Source: Candidatus Dormiibacterota bacterium (lineage in GTDB: Bacteria > Chloroflexota > Dormibacteria > Aeolococcales > Aeolococcaceae). From it: DNA of 64,000 nt. The stretch covers positions 392,474-456,473 of the forward strand of contig PMOL01000004.1 in assembly GCA_003162415.1 (NCBI GenBank), written 5' to 3'. Of the stretch, positions 18,466-26,481 are shown one piece after another. Under the pieces are notes generated by a model. That model was not told where the DNA came from. It did not search any database and worked only from the letters and a program-made list of their open reading frames with translations. How positions within the stretch are numbered: the first letter of the stretch is position 1; each line of letters starts with the position of its first letter. Position numbers and translations under genes: made by a program.

Positions 18466-19266
18466 ATGCCGACAAGGTCTCGTCTTGCCGCTGCCGCGCT
18501 CGGCGCAACCGCCGTCGCCACCATACCCTCCGGCGTTTTCGCAACCTCATACGTGGTGCGACCCGGTGACACCGCATCGGATATCGCGGTCCGGCACGGC
18601 ACCACGATCGCGGCACTCCTCGATGCAAACCGCATGGCTGCGCCGGAGCTCGTCCGAGTCGGTCAGATGCTGCAGATCCCCGACGCCTCGCTCACGCTGC
18701 CCGCCTACGCTCGCGGTGCGACCGACTCAGAGACCTATCGAGTGGGCCGCGGCGAGGGCGTGTTCGAGGTGGCTCGCCGCTTCGGCGTCGACCCGACCGC
18801 GCTCGCGCGCACCAACGGGATCGGCGTCAACGCGCCGATCGCCGAGGGCGACGAGCTCGTCGTGCCCGGTCGTCTCACGCGGATGAACGCGCTGGTGAGC
18901 TTTGTGGCCGCCGATGTCGGCGTCGATGCGAGGCTGCTGCGCGGGGTGGCCTGGGCCGAGTCCGAGTGGAGCCAGGAACAGGTCTCAGCGACCGGTGCGG
19001 TGGGCGTCATGCAGATCGAGCCCTTCACCGGGGAGTGGGTCTCGCGTCACCTGGCGGGGACGCACCTCGACATCTGGCGCGCCCAGGACAACGTCGTCGC
19101 AGGCGCAATGCTCCTTCGCCACCTGATGACCAAGCACGAGGCCGACATCTCGGCCACCCTCGCGGGGTATTACCAGGGTGATGCGAGCGTTGCCGGCCAC
19201 GGCGTCTACGACGACACCCGCCGATACCAGCGCCAGGTCCAGGAGTTGATCGCTCAGGACGTCTGA
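18466..19266 (+). CDS. Secreted LysM lytic transglycosylase
   Basis: A 266-residue exported peptidoglycan enzyme. A signal peptide (residues 1-27) precedes two LysM repeats (YVVRPGDTASDIAVRHG; YRVGRGEGVFEVARRFG) and a C-terminal SLT-type lysozyme fold with catalytic Glu in GVAWAESEWSQ and GAVGVMQIEPFTG. ATG 18466 is chosen over upstream in-frame starts because it begins the signal peptide and GAGGA precedes it by five bases. LysM domains should tether it to glycan while the catalytic domain cleaves it. It overlaps the convergent apbE stop by 13 bases. A second SLT-type enzyme is at 53085. Confidence 0.88.
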   Translation: MPTRSRLAAAALGATAVATIPSGVFATSYVVRPGDTASDIAVRHGTTIAALLDANRMAAPELVRVGQMLQIPDASLTLPAYARGATDSETYRVGRGEGVFEVARRFGVDPTALARTNGIGVNAPIAEGDELVVPGRLTRMNALVSFVAADVGVDARLLRGVAWAESEWSQEQVSATGAVGVMQIEPFTGEWVSRHLAGTHLDIWRAQDNVVAGAMLLRHLMTKHEADISATLAGYYQGDASVAGHGVYDDTRRYQRQVQELIAQDV

Positions 19267-20189
19267 GCCCTTGGGGCCGGCCAGCCACCGACCCTCGTCA
19301 TCCGTCCGCTCCGGTCGACGAGCCGCGCCGGAAGCCCGGCCTGGTCCAACCACGCGGCCGCCGCGGCACCTCGGACGATCGCCGCGGTGGCGGCGATATT
19401 GGCGTCGACGCAGGTGCCGGCGACGACGCTGACCGTCCGCCACGGTCCTGCTGCGGGCAGCCCGGTGGACGGGTCGATGATGTGATGCAACTCCACGCCG
19501 CCCCGCCGCCAGCGGCGGACGGTGGTGCTCGAGGTCGCGACCCCACCGGATTGGATGGCGATCGTCTCGCCATCGGGCGTGATCGCGGCGCGGCTGTCCT
19601 CGGCGATCTGGATGTTCCAGCCGTTCTCCGGTGGGTCGCCCGCGACCGAGACGTCCCCGCCCAGGCTCACGAGCACCCCGCCGCCGCGCATGGTTTCGAG
19701 GGCCGCCCTGGCGGCGAGATCGGCAGCGAGCGCTTTCGCGGTGGCGCCGAGGTCGACCTCGACGCCGGCATCGATCTCGACGCGCCGCGACGCCGGATAC
19801 AGGCGCACCCGTCGCCATCCGGGGATCGGTGACACCGTGAGTTGCAGTGGTGCCCCTTCGGCTGGAAGAGCGTCGAAGTCGACGTTGTACCCGGCGTTGC
19901 GCACCGCTTCTCCGACGGTGGGATCGACCGCGCCGTCGGTCAGCTCGGCCGCGCGCATCGCTGTGGCGAGTGCCTGCGCGAGCAGCGGCGAGACGATGCC
20001 CTCGTGCCGCCCGTCGCCCGCCTGGAAGCGGCTCAGCTCGCTGTCCTCGCGAAAGCGGCTGCACGCCATGTCGATGGCGGCGACAACATCCTCGACAGCG
20101 CTGGTCGCGCGACTGAGCGTGTCGGGATCCGTGACCACCACGTGCATCGATGTGCCGAGAGCGGTACCTCGATGCGCGGCAAGGGTCAT
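19254..20189 (-). CDS. apbE: FAD:protein FMN transferase
   Basis: About 311 residues. ApbE enzymes covalently attach FMN from FAD to a Thr/Ser of exported redox proteins. Motifs: GTALGTSMHVVV at the start, SRFREDSELSRF, TDGAVDPTVG, VDLGATAKALAAD, LVSLGGDVSVAG and ELHHIIDPSTGLP. ATG 20189 is chosen because the family begins there; the open frame upstream encodes an Arg/His-rich shadow of the overlapping gene. No lipoprotein signal is seen at this start, so the protein may be cytoplasmic or the start may differ. It overlaps the upstream Ser-rich gene by four bases (ATGA). No FMN-binding-domain substrate is recognisable here. Confidence 0.88.
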   Translation of the reverse strand: MTLAAHRGTALGTSMHVVVTDPDTLSRATSAVEDVVAAIDMACSRFREDSELSRFQAGDGRHEGIVSPLLAQALATAMRAAELTDGAVDPTVGEAVRNAGYNVDFDALPAEGAPLQLTVSPIPGWRRVRLYPASRRVEIDAGVEVDLGATAKALAADLAARAALETMRGGGVLVSLGGDVSVAGDPPENGWNIQIAEDSRAAITPDGETIAIQSGGVATSSTTVRRWRRGGVELHHIIDPSTGLPAAGPWRTVSVVAGTCVDANIAATAAIVRGAAAAAWLDQAGLPARLVDRSGRMTRVGGWPAPRAQTS

Positions 20190-20506
20190 GAGCCTCCGCT
20201 GACAGTACTCGCTGAAGATGAGCTTCCGGTGCTCGCGGATCCAGTGGAAAGCGACGACGACCCGGTGCTCGTGGACGAAGACGACGAGGACGAGGACGAG
20301 GACGGAGTCGCGGTCGTCGTGGACGATGTCACCGACGACGATCCGGCGCTTGTCGACGAGGTGCCGGCGTTGGTGTGGTACGCCACGATGCCGAGCACCG
20401 CCACGGCGGTGGTCCCCATGACCCCGAAGGAGGCCGTGAGCTTCTTGCGGAGACGGAGCGCGCGATCTCGCTCGGCCGCCGTGATGCGTCGTTTTGGGGC
20501 GGGCAT
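20186..20506 (-). CDS. Small membrane protein with Ser/Thr-rich tail
   Basis: About 106 residues: a basic N-terminus (PAPKRRITAAERDRALRLRKK), one membrane helix (LTASFGVMGTTAVAVLGIVAY) and a C-terminal half that is almost all Ser, Thr, Gly and Ala. Similar short proteins occur beside ApbE/FMN redox modules in other GC-rich bacteria; that link is inference. Its ATG overlaps the GT2 stop by one base (TAATG) and its stop overlaps the apbE start (ATGA), so the three genes are translationally coupled. The tail is a candidate for O-glycosylation or flavinylation but contains no standard ApbE target motif. Confidence 0.7.
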   Translation of the reverse strand: MPAPKRRITAAERDRALRLRKKLTASFGVMGTTAVAVLGIVAYHTNAGTSSTSAGSSSVTSSTTTATPSSSSSSSSSSTSTGSSSLSTGSASTGSSSSASTVSGGS

Positions 20507-21285
20507 TACCGGACCTCCTGGGGCTGGGTTGCGTGTGCTCGCAACCCGCTGCGAGCGAACTGAGCCTGGCGGCGCATGCGAAGCACACCGCGCAGGTCGG
20601 TGAGCACTGTTCGCGGGATGTTCACGCGCGAATCCGGATCCTCGATCCACTCGACCGGTACCTCGTGAATGCGAAAGCCGTCCCGCTGTGCGACCACGAG
20701 CAGCTCGGTATCGAAAAACCATCCCTGGTCGCGAACCGCCGGCAGCAAGTGACGCGCGACCTGGGCGCGCATCGCCTTGAAGCCGCACTGCGCATCGCGA
20801 AAGCGCGTGTGCAGGACTGAACCCAGAAGAAGGTTGTACGCGCGCGATATGAGCTCGCGCTCAGCGCTCCGCCTCACACGCGCGCCGGGCGCGAGCCTGC
20901 TCCCGATGCTGATATCGCTGCATCCCGAGAGGAGCGGCGCGATCAGGGCGCCGAGCGACTCGAGTGAGGTTGAGAGGTCGACATCCATATAAGCGACCAC
21001 GCGGGCATCACTCGACATCCAAGCGGTGCGGAGTGCGCGGCCGCGACCTTTCTCGGGAAGGTGCATGAAACGCACTCCGTCGAGCTGAGTTGCGACACGC
21101 ATGCCGATCAGCCGGGTTCCGTCATCGCTCGCGTTGTCGACGACGGTGAGGCGGGTTGCAAAAGGCATCTCGGCGCGAACGTATGCGTGCAGCGCGCGGA
21201 CACTCTGCTCGAGGACTCGTTCCTCGTTGTGCACGGGGATCGCGATATCCAGGACTGGAGCGGCTGTGACGCGCTGGTCGTTCAT
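20506..21285 (-). CDS. Family 2 glycosyltransferase (dolichyl/polyprenyl-phosphate sugar synthase type)
   Basis: A 259-residue GT2 enzyme resembling ALG5/DPM1-type synthases that move a hexose from a nucleotide sugar to a polyprenyl phosphate. Motifs: DIAIPVHNEERVLEQSV, the nucleotide-binding TVVDNASDDGT, the metal-binding DVD in VAYMDVDLST, and acceptor-region GFKAMRAQVARHLLP and GWFFDTELLVVA. No C-terminal membrane helices. ATG 21285 starts the fold; upstream residues are not conserved-looking. It is the first gene of a coupled trio with the Ser-rich protein and apbE, so it may supply lipid-linked sugar for protein glycosylation. Confidence 0.88.
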   Translation of the reverse strand: MNDQRVTAAPVLDIAIPVHNEERVLEQSVRALHAYVRAEMPFATRLTVVDNASDDGTRLIGMRVATQLDGVRFMHLPEKGRGRALRTAWMSSDARVVAYMDVDLSTSLESLGALIAPLLSGCSDISIGSRLAPGARVRRSAERELISRAYNLLLGSVLHTRFRDAQCGFKAMRAQVARHLLPAVRDQGWFFDTELLVVAQRDGFRIHEVPVEWIEDPDSRVNIPRTVLTDLRGVLRMRRQAQFARSGLRAHATQPQEVR

Positions 21286-21434
21286 GAAATTCAGCGTGGA
21301 GCCCGGTGCTTGATGCCGGCCGCGAGAACTCTGGGAAGCCGCTGTGAAGGCACGGCGATCTCTGAGCGGAATCACAGGAACCTCACGCGGACCCTTCAGC
21401 AGCGCCCTCTAGAGTCCGGAGGCAAGGAGACCTG

Positions 21435-22178
21435 ATGCCGAATACGCGACGACGCTCATTCCCTCGCCCGCGAAGCGCACGCGCATGGCTGCTCAGTGCC
21501 CTCGCCGCGGTGGTTGCGGTCGGCGCCTTGGGCGTGCTGTTCATCTACTTCGTGCTCTTCAGCCACTCAGCGCCTGCGCCACTGGCGCTCACCTCGCCGG
21601 CGGCGACCGTACAGTCCCCGGCGCTCACGTCGACGGAGATTCCCGGCGCCTGGACAGTCGCCTCGAAGTCCGTTGCCGGCTATCGCGTTCACGAACGTCT
21701 CGCGTTCCTCTCCGCACCCAGCGACGCGGTCGGTCGCACTTCGCAGATCACCGGCGGTGCGACCATCACCGGCTCCACAGGTGCGCTGACGGTCAGCGCC
21801 GCGTCATTCACCGTGAATGTGGAATCGCTGACCAGCGATCAGTCGATGCGCGACAGCCACATCCAGACGCTCGGTCTCGAGAGCGCCCAATTCCCGCACG
21901 CCACCTTCGTCCTCTCATCGCCGGTGACCTTGCCCGCGAATGTGACGTCGGGTGCCGAGATAGCGGTGGCGCTGCATGGTGCCCTGACGATCCACGGAGT
22001 CACGAAAGCGGTGACCATCCCGGTGCAGGCCCGGCTGACCGGATCGGATATCGAGGTGGTCGGTGCAATCACCTTCCCATGGGGCGAGTTCAGCATGCAG
22101 GCCCCGAATATCGGCGGCTTCGTCACTGTGGACGGCACCGCGACGATGGAGTTCGACCTCTTCCTCAAGCACAGCTGA
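21435..22178 (+). CDS. YceI-family lipid-binding protein, membrane-anchored
   Basis: A 247-residue protein with an N-terminal anchor (AWLLSALAAVVAVGALGVLF), a Ser/Thr/Pro-rich spacer and a YceI-like lipocalin domain from about residue 70 (WTVASKSVAGYRVHE, ASFTVNVESLTSDQSMRD, FPHATFVLSSPV, LTIHGVTKAVTIPVQA). YceI proteins hold polyisoprenoid or similar lipids in the envelope. AAGGAG just upstream supports ATG 21435. It is divergent from the GT2 trio and converges with the ferredoxin operon. A link to isoprenoid quinone or lipid carriers used by its neighbours is inference. Confidence 0.88.
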   Translation: MPNTRRRSFPRPRSARAWLLSALAAVVAVGALGVLFIYFVLFSHSAPAPLALTSPAATVQSPALTSTEIPGAWTVASKSVAGYRVHERLAFLSAPSDAVGRTSQITGGATITGSTGALTVSAASFTVNVESLTSDQSMRDSHIQTLGLESAQFPHATFVLSSPVTLPANVTSGAEIAVALHGALTIHGVTKAVTIPVQARLTGSDIEVVGAITFPWGEFSMQAPNIGGFVTVDGTATMEFDLFLKHS

Positions 22179-22196
22179 CGCGCACTCGCCGTCAGC
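22174..22196. terminator. Bidirectional hairpin between YceI and ferredoxin genes
   Basis: GCTGACG (22174-22180) and CGTCAGC (22190-22196) form a perfect 7-pair stem with a nine-base loop spanning the two convergent stops. Confidence 0.45.
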
Positions 22197-22410
22197 GGCG
22201 TGAGGCGACAGCCTGAAGGCGAAGCGCGAGCGTGGGGCAGCCCGATACGGCGCGACGCGCATGTGGGAGAACGGACTGCGGGATCGGGCCGCCGCGGATG
22301 ATCGGATAGCCCCAGTCGTCGAGCTCGATCAGCTCAGGTACCAGGTCGGCGCACACACCGTGCCCGTCGCACTTGATGCGATCGATGCCGAGCGTCACGC
22401 GATCGCTCAT
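22192..22410 (-). CDS. [3Fe-4S]-type ferredoxin
   Basis: A 72-residue ferredoxin. The ligand pattern is IKCDGHGVCADL near the N-terminus (Cys, then His in place of the second ligand, then Cys) and VSGCPTLAL near the C-terminus: three Cys, as in the single-cluster [3Fe-4S] ferredoxins that serve P450s and flavin enzymes. ATG 22410 overlaps the stop of the NuoF-like gene by four bases (ATGA), which fixes the start. It is the last gene of an operon with a flavin/NADH-type dehydrogenase and a heme membrane protein, and presumably carries electrons between them. Confidence 0.88.
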   Translation of the reverse strand: MSDRVTLGIDRIKCDGHGVCADLVPELIELDDWGYPIIRGGPIPQSVLPHARRAVSGCPTLALRLQAVASRR

Positions 22411-23630
22411 GACGCCACAGCCGCTGTGTTCACGACGCTGCAGCGCCGGTCGTGGTAGTGGAGCTGAAATTCGCCGGCAAAGACGCGAAGCGCTGAGGCG
22501 AGCAAACCCGCTGCGCCGTCCGGGTGGTGGCACGCTCCGCGTCCGGCGAGGAGTCCGGCCCACCGCTGGATGTGCTCGAGGTCACCCGGCGTCGCCGTCA
22601 GGCCGGCGACGCGTCCCGCCGCCGCCGAGATGGCACGAAGTCCGAAGGTGCACGGGCCGCACTGACGCGCGCTCTCGTGGGCGAGATAAGCGAGGATTCT
22701 CGCCGTCTCGACGACTCCGCAGCGTCCCGATGGAAGCACGGCGATCACGCCGCATCCGAGGGAATGTCCAAGCTGGCGCAGTGGATCGGCATCAAGCGAC
22801 AGTCCCCAGGCGGTACCGGACTCGACCCACCCTCCGAAATATCCGCCGAGGAGTACCGCGTCACTGTCCGACGTGATACCCCCGGCTGCGTTCACCGCAT
22901 CGGCAACGCTCGCGCCCTGTGGAATCTCGACGAGCACCGTTTGGGGCACCGCGCCGCCGACGGTGACCAGTGTTGTTCCAGACGCCGTGCCGATCCCAAG
23001 CGAGCGGTACCAGTCGTCACCGAATCGCGCTATGAGCGCGACGTGGGCAAGCGTCTCCACGTTCTGTACGAGCGTCGGCCGGCCATCGACCCCGCGCTCG
23101 AAGGGACGCGGTGGAATCGACATGGGAAGTGCGATCCCGTCGTTGATGAAATGAATCGCCGCCGTCTCCTCTCCAGAGATGTAGCGCACGGGTGCGCTCA
23201 CCAGGCGAACTCGGGCACGCTCGGCGTCGGACCGTTCGATGACCGCTCGGTGCATCGCCTGCATGGCACCCGTGTGGTCGGCGCCGACGTAGAGCACGAT
23301 GTCATCGGCATCCACTGCGGCCGCGGCCACCAGCGCACCGTCGATGACGAGGTGAGGTCGCTGTTCCATGAGCACGCGGTCCTTGCGGCTCAGCGGCTCA
23401 CCCTCGCCGCCATTGGCGAGGACGACCGGTGTGCCGGACCGCTGCGACGCGACGGTCCGCCACTTGGTGGCAACCGGGAATCCCGCTCCGCCCTTGCCGC
23501 GCAGGTTGCTCCGCTCGATCGCGTCGATGAGCTGCGTTGCGGGCGGCAGCGAGCCGAGGCGTTGCTGGTGCTCCGCAAAACCCTCCATGCCTTGTGCTGG
23601 CGGCGGCCCCGCCAGAAGCGCGATGCTCAT
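22407..23630 (-). CDS. NuoF-like flavin/Fe-S oxidoreductase with an incomplete C-terminal cluster site
   Basis: A 407-residue protein related to the NADH-binding NuoF subunit of complex I. FMN/NAD(H) site: SNLRGKGGAGFPVATKW and LANGGEGEPLSRKD; an SLBB-like region follows (VTVGGAVPQTVLVEIPQG). The C-terminal domain that normally binds a [4Fe-4S] cluster through CGxCxxC plus a distant Cys reads ARQCGPCTFGLRA and GRGACHH: the third Cys of the first motif is Gly. Some actinobacterial NuoF-like proteins share this form (family knowledge). The start overlaps the heme protein stop by four bases. No NuoE or other complex I gene is nearby. Confidence 0.85.
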   Translation of the reverse strand: MSIALLAGPPPAQGMEGFAEHQQRLGSLPPATQLIDAIERSNLRGKGGAGFPVATKWRTVASQRSGTPVVLANGGEGEPLSRKDRVLMEQRPHLVIDGALVAAAAVDADDIVLYVGADHTGAMQAMHRAVIERSDAERARVRLVSAPVRYISGEETAAIHFINDGIALPMSIPPRPFERGVDGRPTLVQNVETLAHVALIARFGDDWYRSLGIGTASGTTLVTVGGAVPQTVLVEIPQGASVADAVNAAGGITSDSDAVLLGGYFGGWVESGTAWGLSLDADPLRQLGHSLGCGVIAVLPSGRCGVVETARILAYLAHESARQCGPCTFGLRAISAAAGRVAGLTATPGDLEHIQRWAGLLAGRGACHHPDGAAGLLASALRVFAGEFQLHYHDRRCSVVNTAAVAS

Positions 23631-24214
23631 CGCCCGGTCCCGAATGACGCACGCTCCGCTGCGACGCGACGTTCGTCGGCGAGCGGGTCCGGGGGAGCCG
23701 CCACCAGGCGCCACACCAGCGCCGCCGCGACGGCGGCAACGCAGACGATATCGATGGCGAGCATCCAGACTGCGGTCCCGTCGGTGCCGGTGCCGATGCC
23801 GTGGATCACGGCCACCGGCCAGCTCAGATATGCGAGCCAGTGGATCCCGCGCCACACGCGCGCTCCGATGTGTTGACGAAGAAGGCTGGTCGCGACGATC
23901 GCGATGAGCAGCTCGAACGCGATGGTCCCGAGGCCGAGCCACACGGTGCGGTAGTACGAGCCGAAGGGGACGAGCGCGGCGACCAGACCGAGGTGCGTGA
24001 ACGGGTCGACCACGGCGGTGACGATGTGGAGCAGCAGGAAGACCAGCGTCATCAGGGCGAGATCGCGATGCACGGCGGCGCTGAGGAACCGCGGCCAGCC
24101 CCGGGTCTCGAAGCGCACGCGGGCAAGCAGACCGAGGACGACAACGACGCTCAGCAGCACGAGGCTGACCGCACCGGCGCCGCGAGTGGTGTACCAGAGC
24201 AGTTGATCAGACAT
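23627..24214 (-). CDS. Ferric-reductase-like heme b membrane protein
   Basis: A 195-residue protein with five or six membrane helices. Two pairs of helix-borne His suit two b-type hemes: AAVHRDLALMT with LLLHIVTAVVD, and RGIHWLAYLSW with VAVIHGIG. This is the ferric reductase-like transmembrane (MsrQ/YedZ-like) family. ATG 24214 overlaps the histidine kinase stop by eight bases. Placed before the NuoF-like protein and ferredoxin, it should carry electrons across the membrane to an outside acceptor, perhaps an ApbE-flavinylated protein; the acceptor is not in view. Confidence 0.88.
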   Translation of the reverse strand: MSDQLLWYTTRGAGAVSLVLLSVVVVLGLLARVRFETRGWPRFLSAAVHRDLALMTLVFLLLHIVTAVVDPFTHLGLVAALVPFGSYYRTVWLGLGTIAFELLIAIVATSLLRQHIGARVWRGIHWLAYLSWPVAVIHGIGTGTDGTAVWMLAIDIVCVAAVAAALVWRLVAAPPDPLADERRVAAERASFGTGR

Positions 24215-25661
24215 CGGTCGTACCTGCCGGCGCCGGAAGCTCGATCCTGAACGTTGCGCCACCGCCGGGAGTGTCGGTGAGGCTGATCCGGCCGCCGTGT
24301 GCGGTCACGACGGCAGCCGCGATGCTCAAGCCCAGCCCGCTGCCACCCTGGTCGCGGCTGCGCGCCGGATCGGCACGGTGAAACCGCTCGAAGATGCGAT
24401 CCCGCTGCACGGCCGGCACACCGGGTCCGTGGTCGATGACATCGATCTCGGCTTGTCCGTTCTGCGCTTGCAGCGCAACCTCCACCGGGCTTCCGGCCGG
24501 AGTGTGCACCAGTGCATTGCGCACCAGGTTGGCCACCGCCTGACGCAAGCGCAGGTCATCACCGGTGACGGTGACCGGCTTCTCGATCTGAGCAGTCACG
24601 GCCCGTTCGGGGTCGGCGGCGCGAGCGTCACTAACAGCGTCATTGACCATCGACGTGAGGTCGACCGGCGCCCGGTCCAGTGGACGCCCCTGGTCGAGGC
24701 GCGCGAGGAGCAGCAGGTCGTCGACGAGCACGCCCATGCGCCGTGTCTCGTCCTCGATGCGGCGGACTGCCAGCAGGACATCGTCGCGGGTCATGTCCGG
24801 GTTGCGCTGTAGCAGCTCCGCATACCCGCGCATCGAGGTGAGTGGCGTGCGCAACTCGTGTGAGGCGTCGGACACAAAGTGGCGCAACTTCTGCTCGGTG
24901 ACGTCGCGCTGGGCGAAGGCTCGCTCGATCTGGCTCAGCATCCCGTTGAGCGCAAGGCCGAGCTGCCCAACTTCGGTCCGTTCATTGGACGGCGAGACCC
25001 GCTTGCCGAGGTTTCCCGCGGCGATCGACCGTGCGGTCGCTCCCATGCGTTCGAGTGGGCGCATGCCGCGGCGGACCAGCAGCCAGGTGACCACCAGGAC
25101 GATGATCATGATGCCGCTGCTGATGGCGATCTCGAACAGCAGCAGGGTGCTCAGCGTGCTGTTGACACCATCGAGTGGGACGGCGACAACCACGGTGAAC
25201 TTCGTCGTTGAGGAGTCGGGGAACTGCGGTGGTGGCGACTGGATGCTGACCAACAACCGGTATGAGTCCCATGAGCCCTTCCCGGGTACCGTGAACGTCC
25301 CAGTCGTGTAGTTGTCAATGTTGGCCGGAATAACTGGATATGACGACGAGTCGGTGACCACGCCCCCGTCTTGAGGGGTCTGCCCCTGCACTGTGACGAC
25401 GCCAGACGCATTCACAAGTTCGCCATATGTGCCACCGGGGAATGCATCCGTCGGGCCGTGAGCGCCGTGACCTCCTCCCACCGACGCAGGGGATGGGTTC
25501 AACAGTTCACCCATCACATCCGGCTCGATAACCGTGAGCTGCTTGTCGACTCCTTGAAGGAGTGAACTCTGCAGCGCCAGGTAGGTGCCAACGTCGGCTG
25601 CGGCAAGCCCGAGAATGAACAGCGGGGCCAGGGTCAGCAGCAGCCGGAGTCGCAGCGACAT
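24207..25661 (-). CDS. HAMP-HisKA sensor histidine kinase
   Basis: A 484-residue OmpR-type sensor: first membrane helix (residues 7-27), an extracytoplasmic domain of about 150 residues with a His/Gly-rich loop (GGGHGAHG), a second helix (about 178-198), HAMP (about 200-250), HisKA with FVSDASHELRTPLTS (about residue 268) and HATPase with NLVRNALVHTPAG, DHGPGVP and GGSGLGLSIAAAV. Its partner is the regulator 32 bases upstream in the same operon. It is upstream of the heme/NuoF-like/ferredoxin genes and overlaps the first of them, so it probably controls that electron-transfer module. The His-rich sensor loop could bind metal (inference). Confidence 0.93.
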   Translation of the reverse strand: MSLRLRLLLTLAPLFILGLAAADVGTYLALQSSLLQGVDKQLTVIEPDVMGELLNPSPASVGGGHGAHGPTDAFPGGTYGELVNASGVVTVQGQTPQDGGVVTDSSSYPVIPANIDNYTTGTFTVPGKGSWDSYRLLVSIQSPPPQFPDSSTTKFTVVVAVPLDGVNSTLSTLLLFEIAISSGIMIIVLVVTWLLVRRGMRPLERMGATARSIAAGNLGKRVSPSNERTEVGQLGLALNGMLSQIERAFAQRDVTEQKLRHFVSDASHELRTPLTSMRGYAELLQRNPDMTRDDVLLAVRRIEDETRRMGVLVDDLLLLARLDQGRPLDRAPVDLTSMVNDAVSDARAADPERAVTAQIEKPVTVTGDDLRLRQAVANLVRNALVHTPAGSPVEVALQAQNGQAEIDVIDHGPGVPAVQRDRIFERFHRADPARSRDQGGSGLGLSIAAAVVTAHGGRISLTDTPGGGATFRIELPAPAGTTDV

Positions 25662-25693
25662 CTATGGCCCTGAAGACATCAGCGGCGCGCCGC

Positions 25694-26419
25694 TCACGCG
25701 TGCGCCGATGTGGTCCGTGGAACGCGCATCACGTATCCGACTCCGCGAACCGTGTGGATGAGTGAAGGCTCGACCTGGTCGACCTTCCGACGGAGGTAGC
25801 TGATATACGTCTCCAGCACGCTTGCATCGCCGCCGAAGTCGTAGTCCCAGACGTGGTCGAGGATCTGCGTCCGCGAGAGCACGCGCCCGGTGTTCATCAT
25901 CAGGTAGCGCAACAGGCGGAACTCCGTGCGCGTCAACTCGACCGGCTCGCCGGCGCGAAAGACCTCGTGGGTCTCGTCATCGAGCTCGAGGTCGTGCAGG
26001 ACGAGCTTGCCGGTCGCGGCGGCACCGTCAGGATTGTGGCGGCGGAGCACGACGCGGATCCTCGCCACCAGCTCCTCGATGCTGAAGGGCTTGGTCACGT
26101 AGTCATCGCCGCCGATGGTCAGACCGTGGACCTTCTCCTCGGTGGCGTCGCGGGCGGTGAGGAAGATCACCGGAACCTTGATGCCGTCCGTGATCATTCG
26201 CTGGACGAGCGTGAAGCCGTCGTCGTCCGGCAGCCCCACGTCGAGGATCATCAGGTCCGGCCGGAAATCCATCACGGCGTGCCGGGCCTGCTTTGCGGTC
26301 GCCGCGGTCTGCACCGAGAAGCCCTCGTACTTGAGCGCCATCGCCACCAGATCCGTGATGGCTCGCTCGTCATCGACGACGAGGACTCGATTGGGCTCTC
26401 CCGCGTTCGGCGTGGTCAC
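25694..26419 (-). CDS. OmpR/PhoB-family response regulator
   Basis: A 241-residue regulator with a receiver (VLVVDDERAI, phospho-acceptor in LMILDVGLPDDDG, switch Lys in DDYVTKPFS) and a C-terminal winged helix (EPVELTRTEFRLLRYLMMN, RTQILDHVWDYDFGG, ETYISYLRRKVD, IHTVRGVGYVMR). The start codon is GTG. It heads a five-gene operon and is the evident partner of the HAMP kinase. It probably autoregulates and drives the redox genes behind it; no direct repeats are obvious in the 62 bases upstream. Confidence 0.95.
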   Translation of the reverse strand: MTTPNAGEPNRVLVVDDERAITDLVAMALKYEGFSVQTAATAKQARHAVMDFRPDLMILDVGLPDDDGFTLVQRMITDGIKVPVIFLTARDATEEKVHGLTIGGDDYVTKPFSIEELVARIRVVLRRHNPDGAAATGKLVLHDLELDDETHEVFRAGEPVELTRTEFRLLRYLMMNTGRVLSRTQILDHVWDYDFGGDASVLETYISYLRRKVDQVEPSLIHTVRGVGYVMRVPRTTSAHA

Positions 26420-26481
26420 CTGACCATCTTCGCGCGGATTTCTGGGAAAAGGCTCAGAGGTTCTTGGATCTACCCTGGGGC

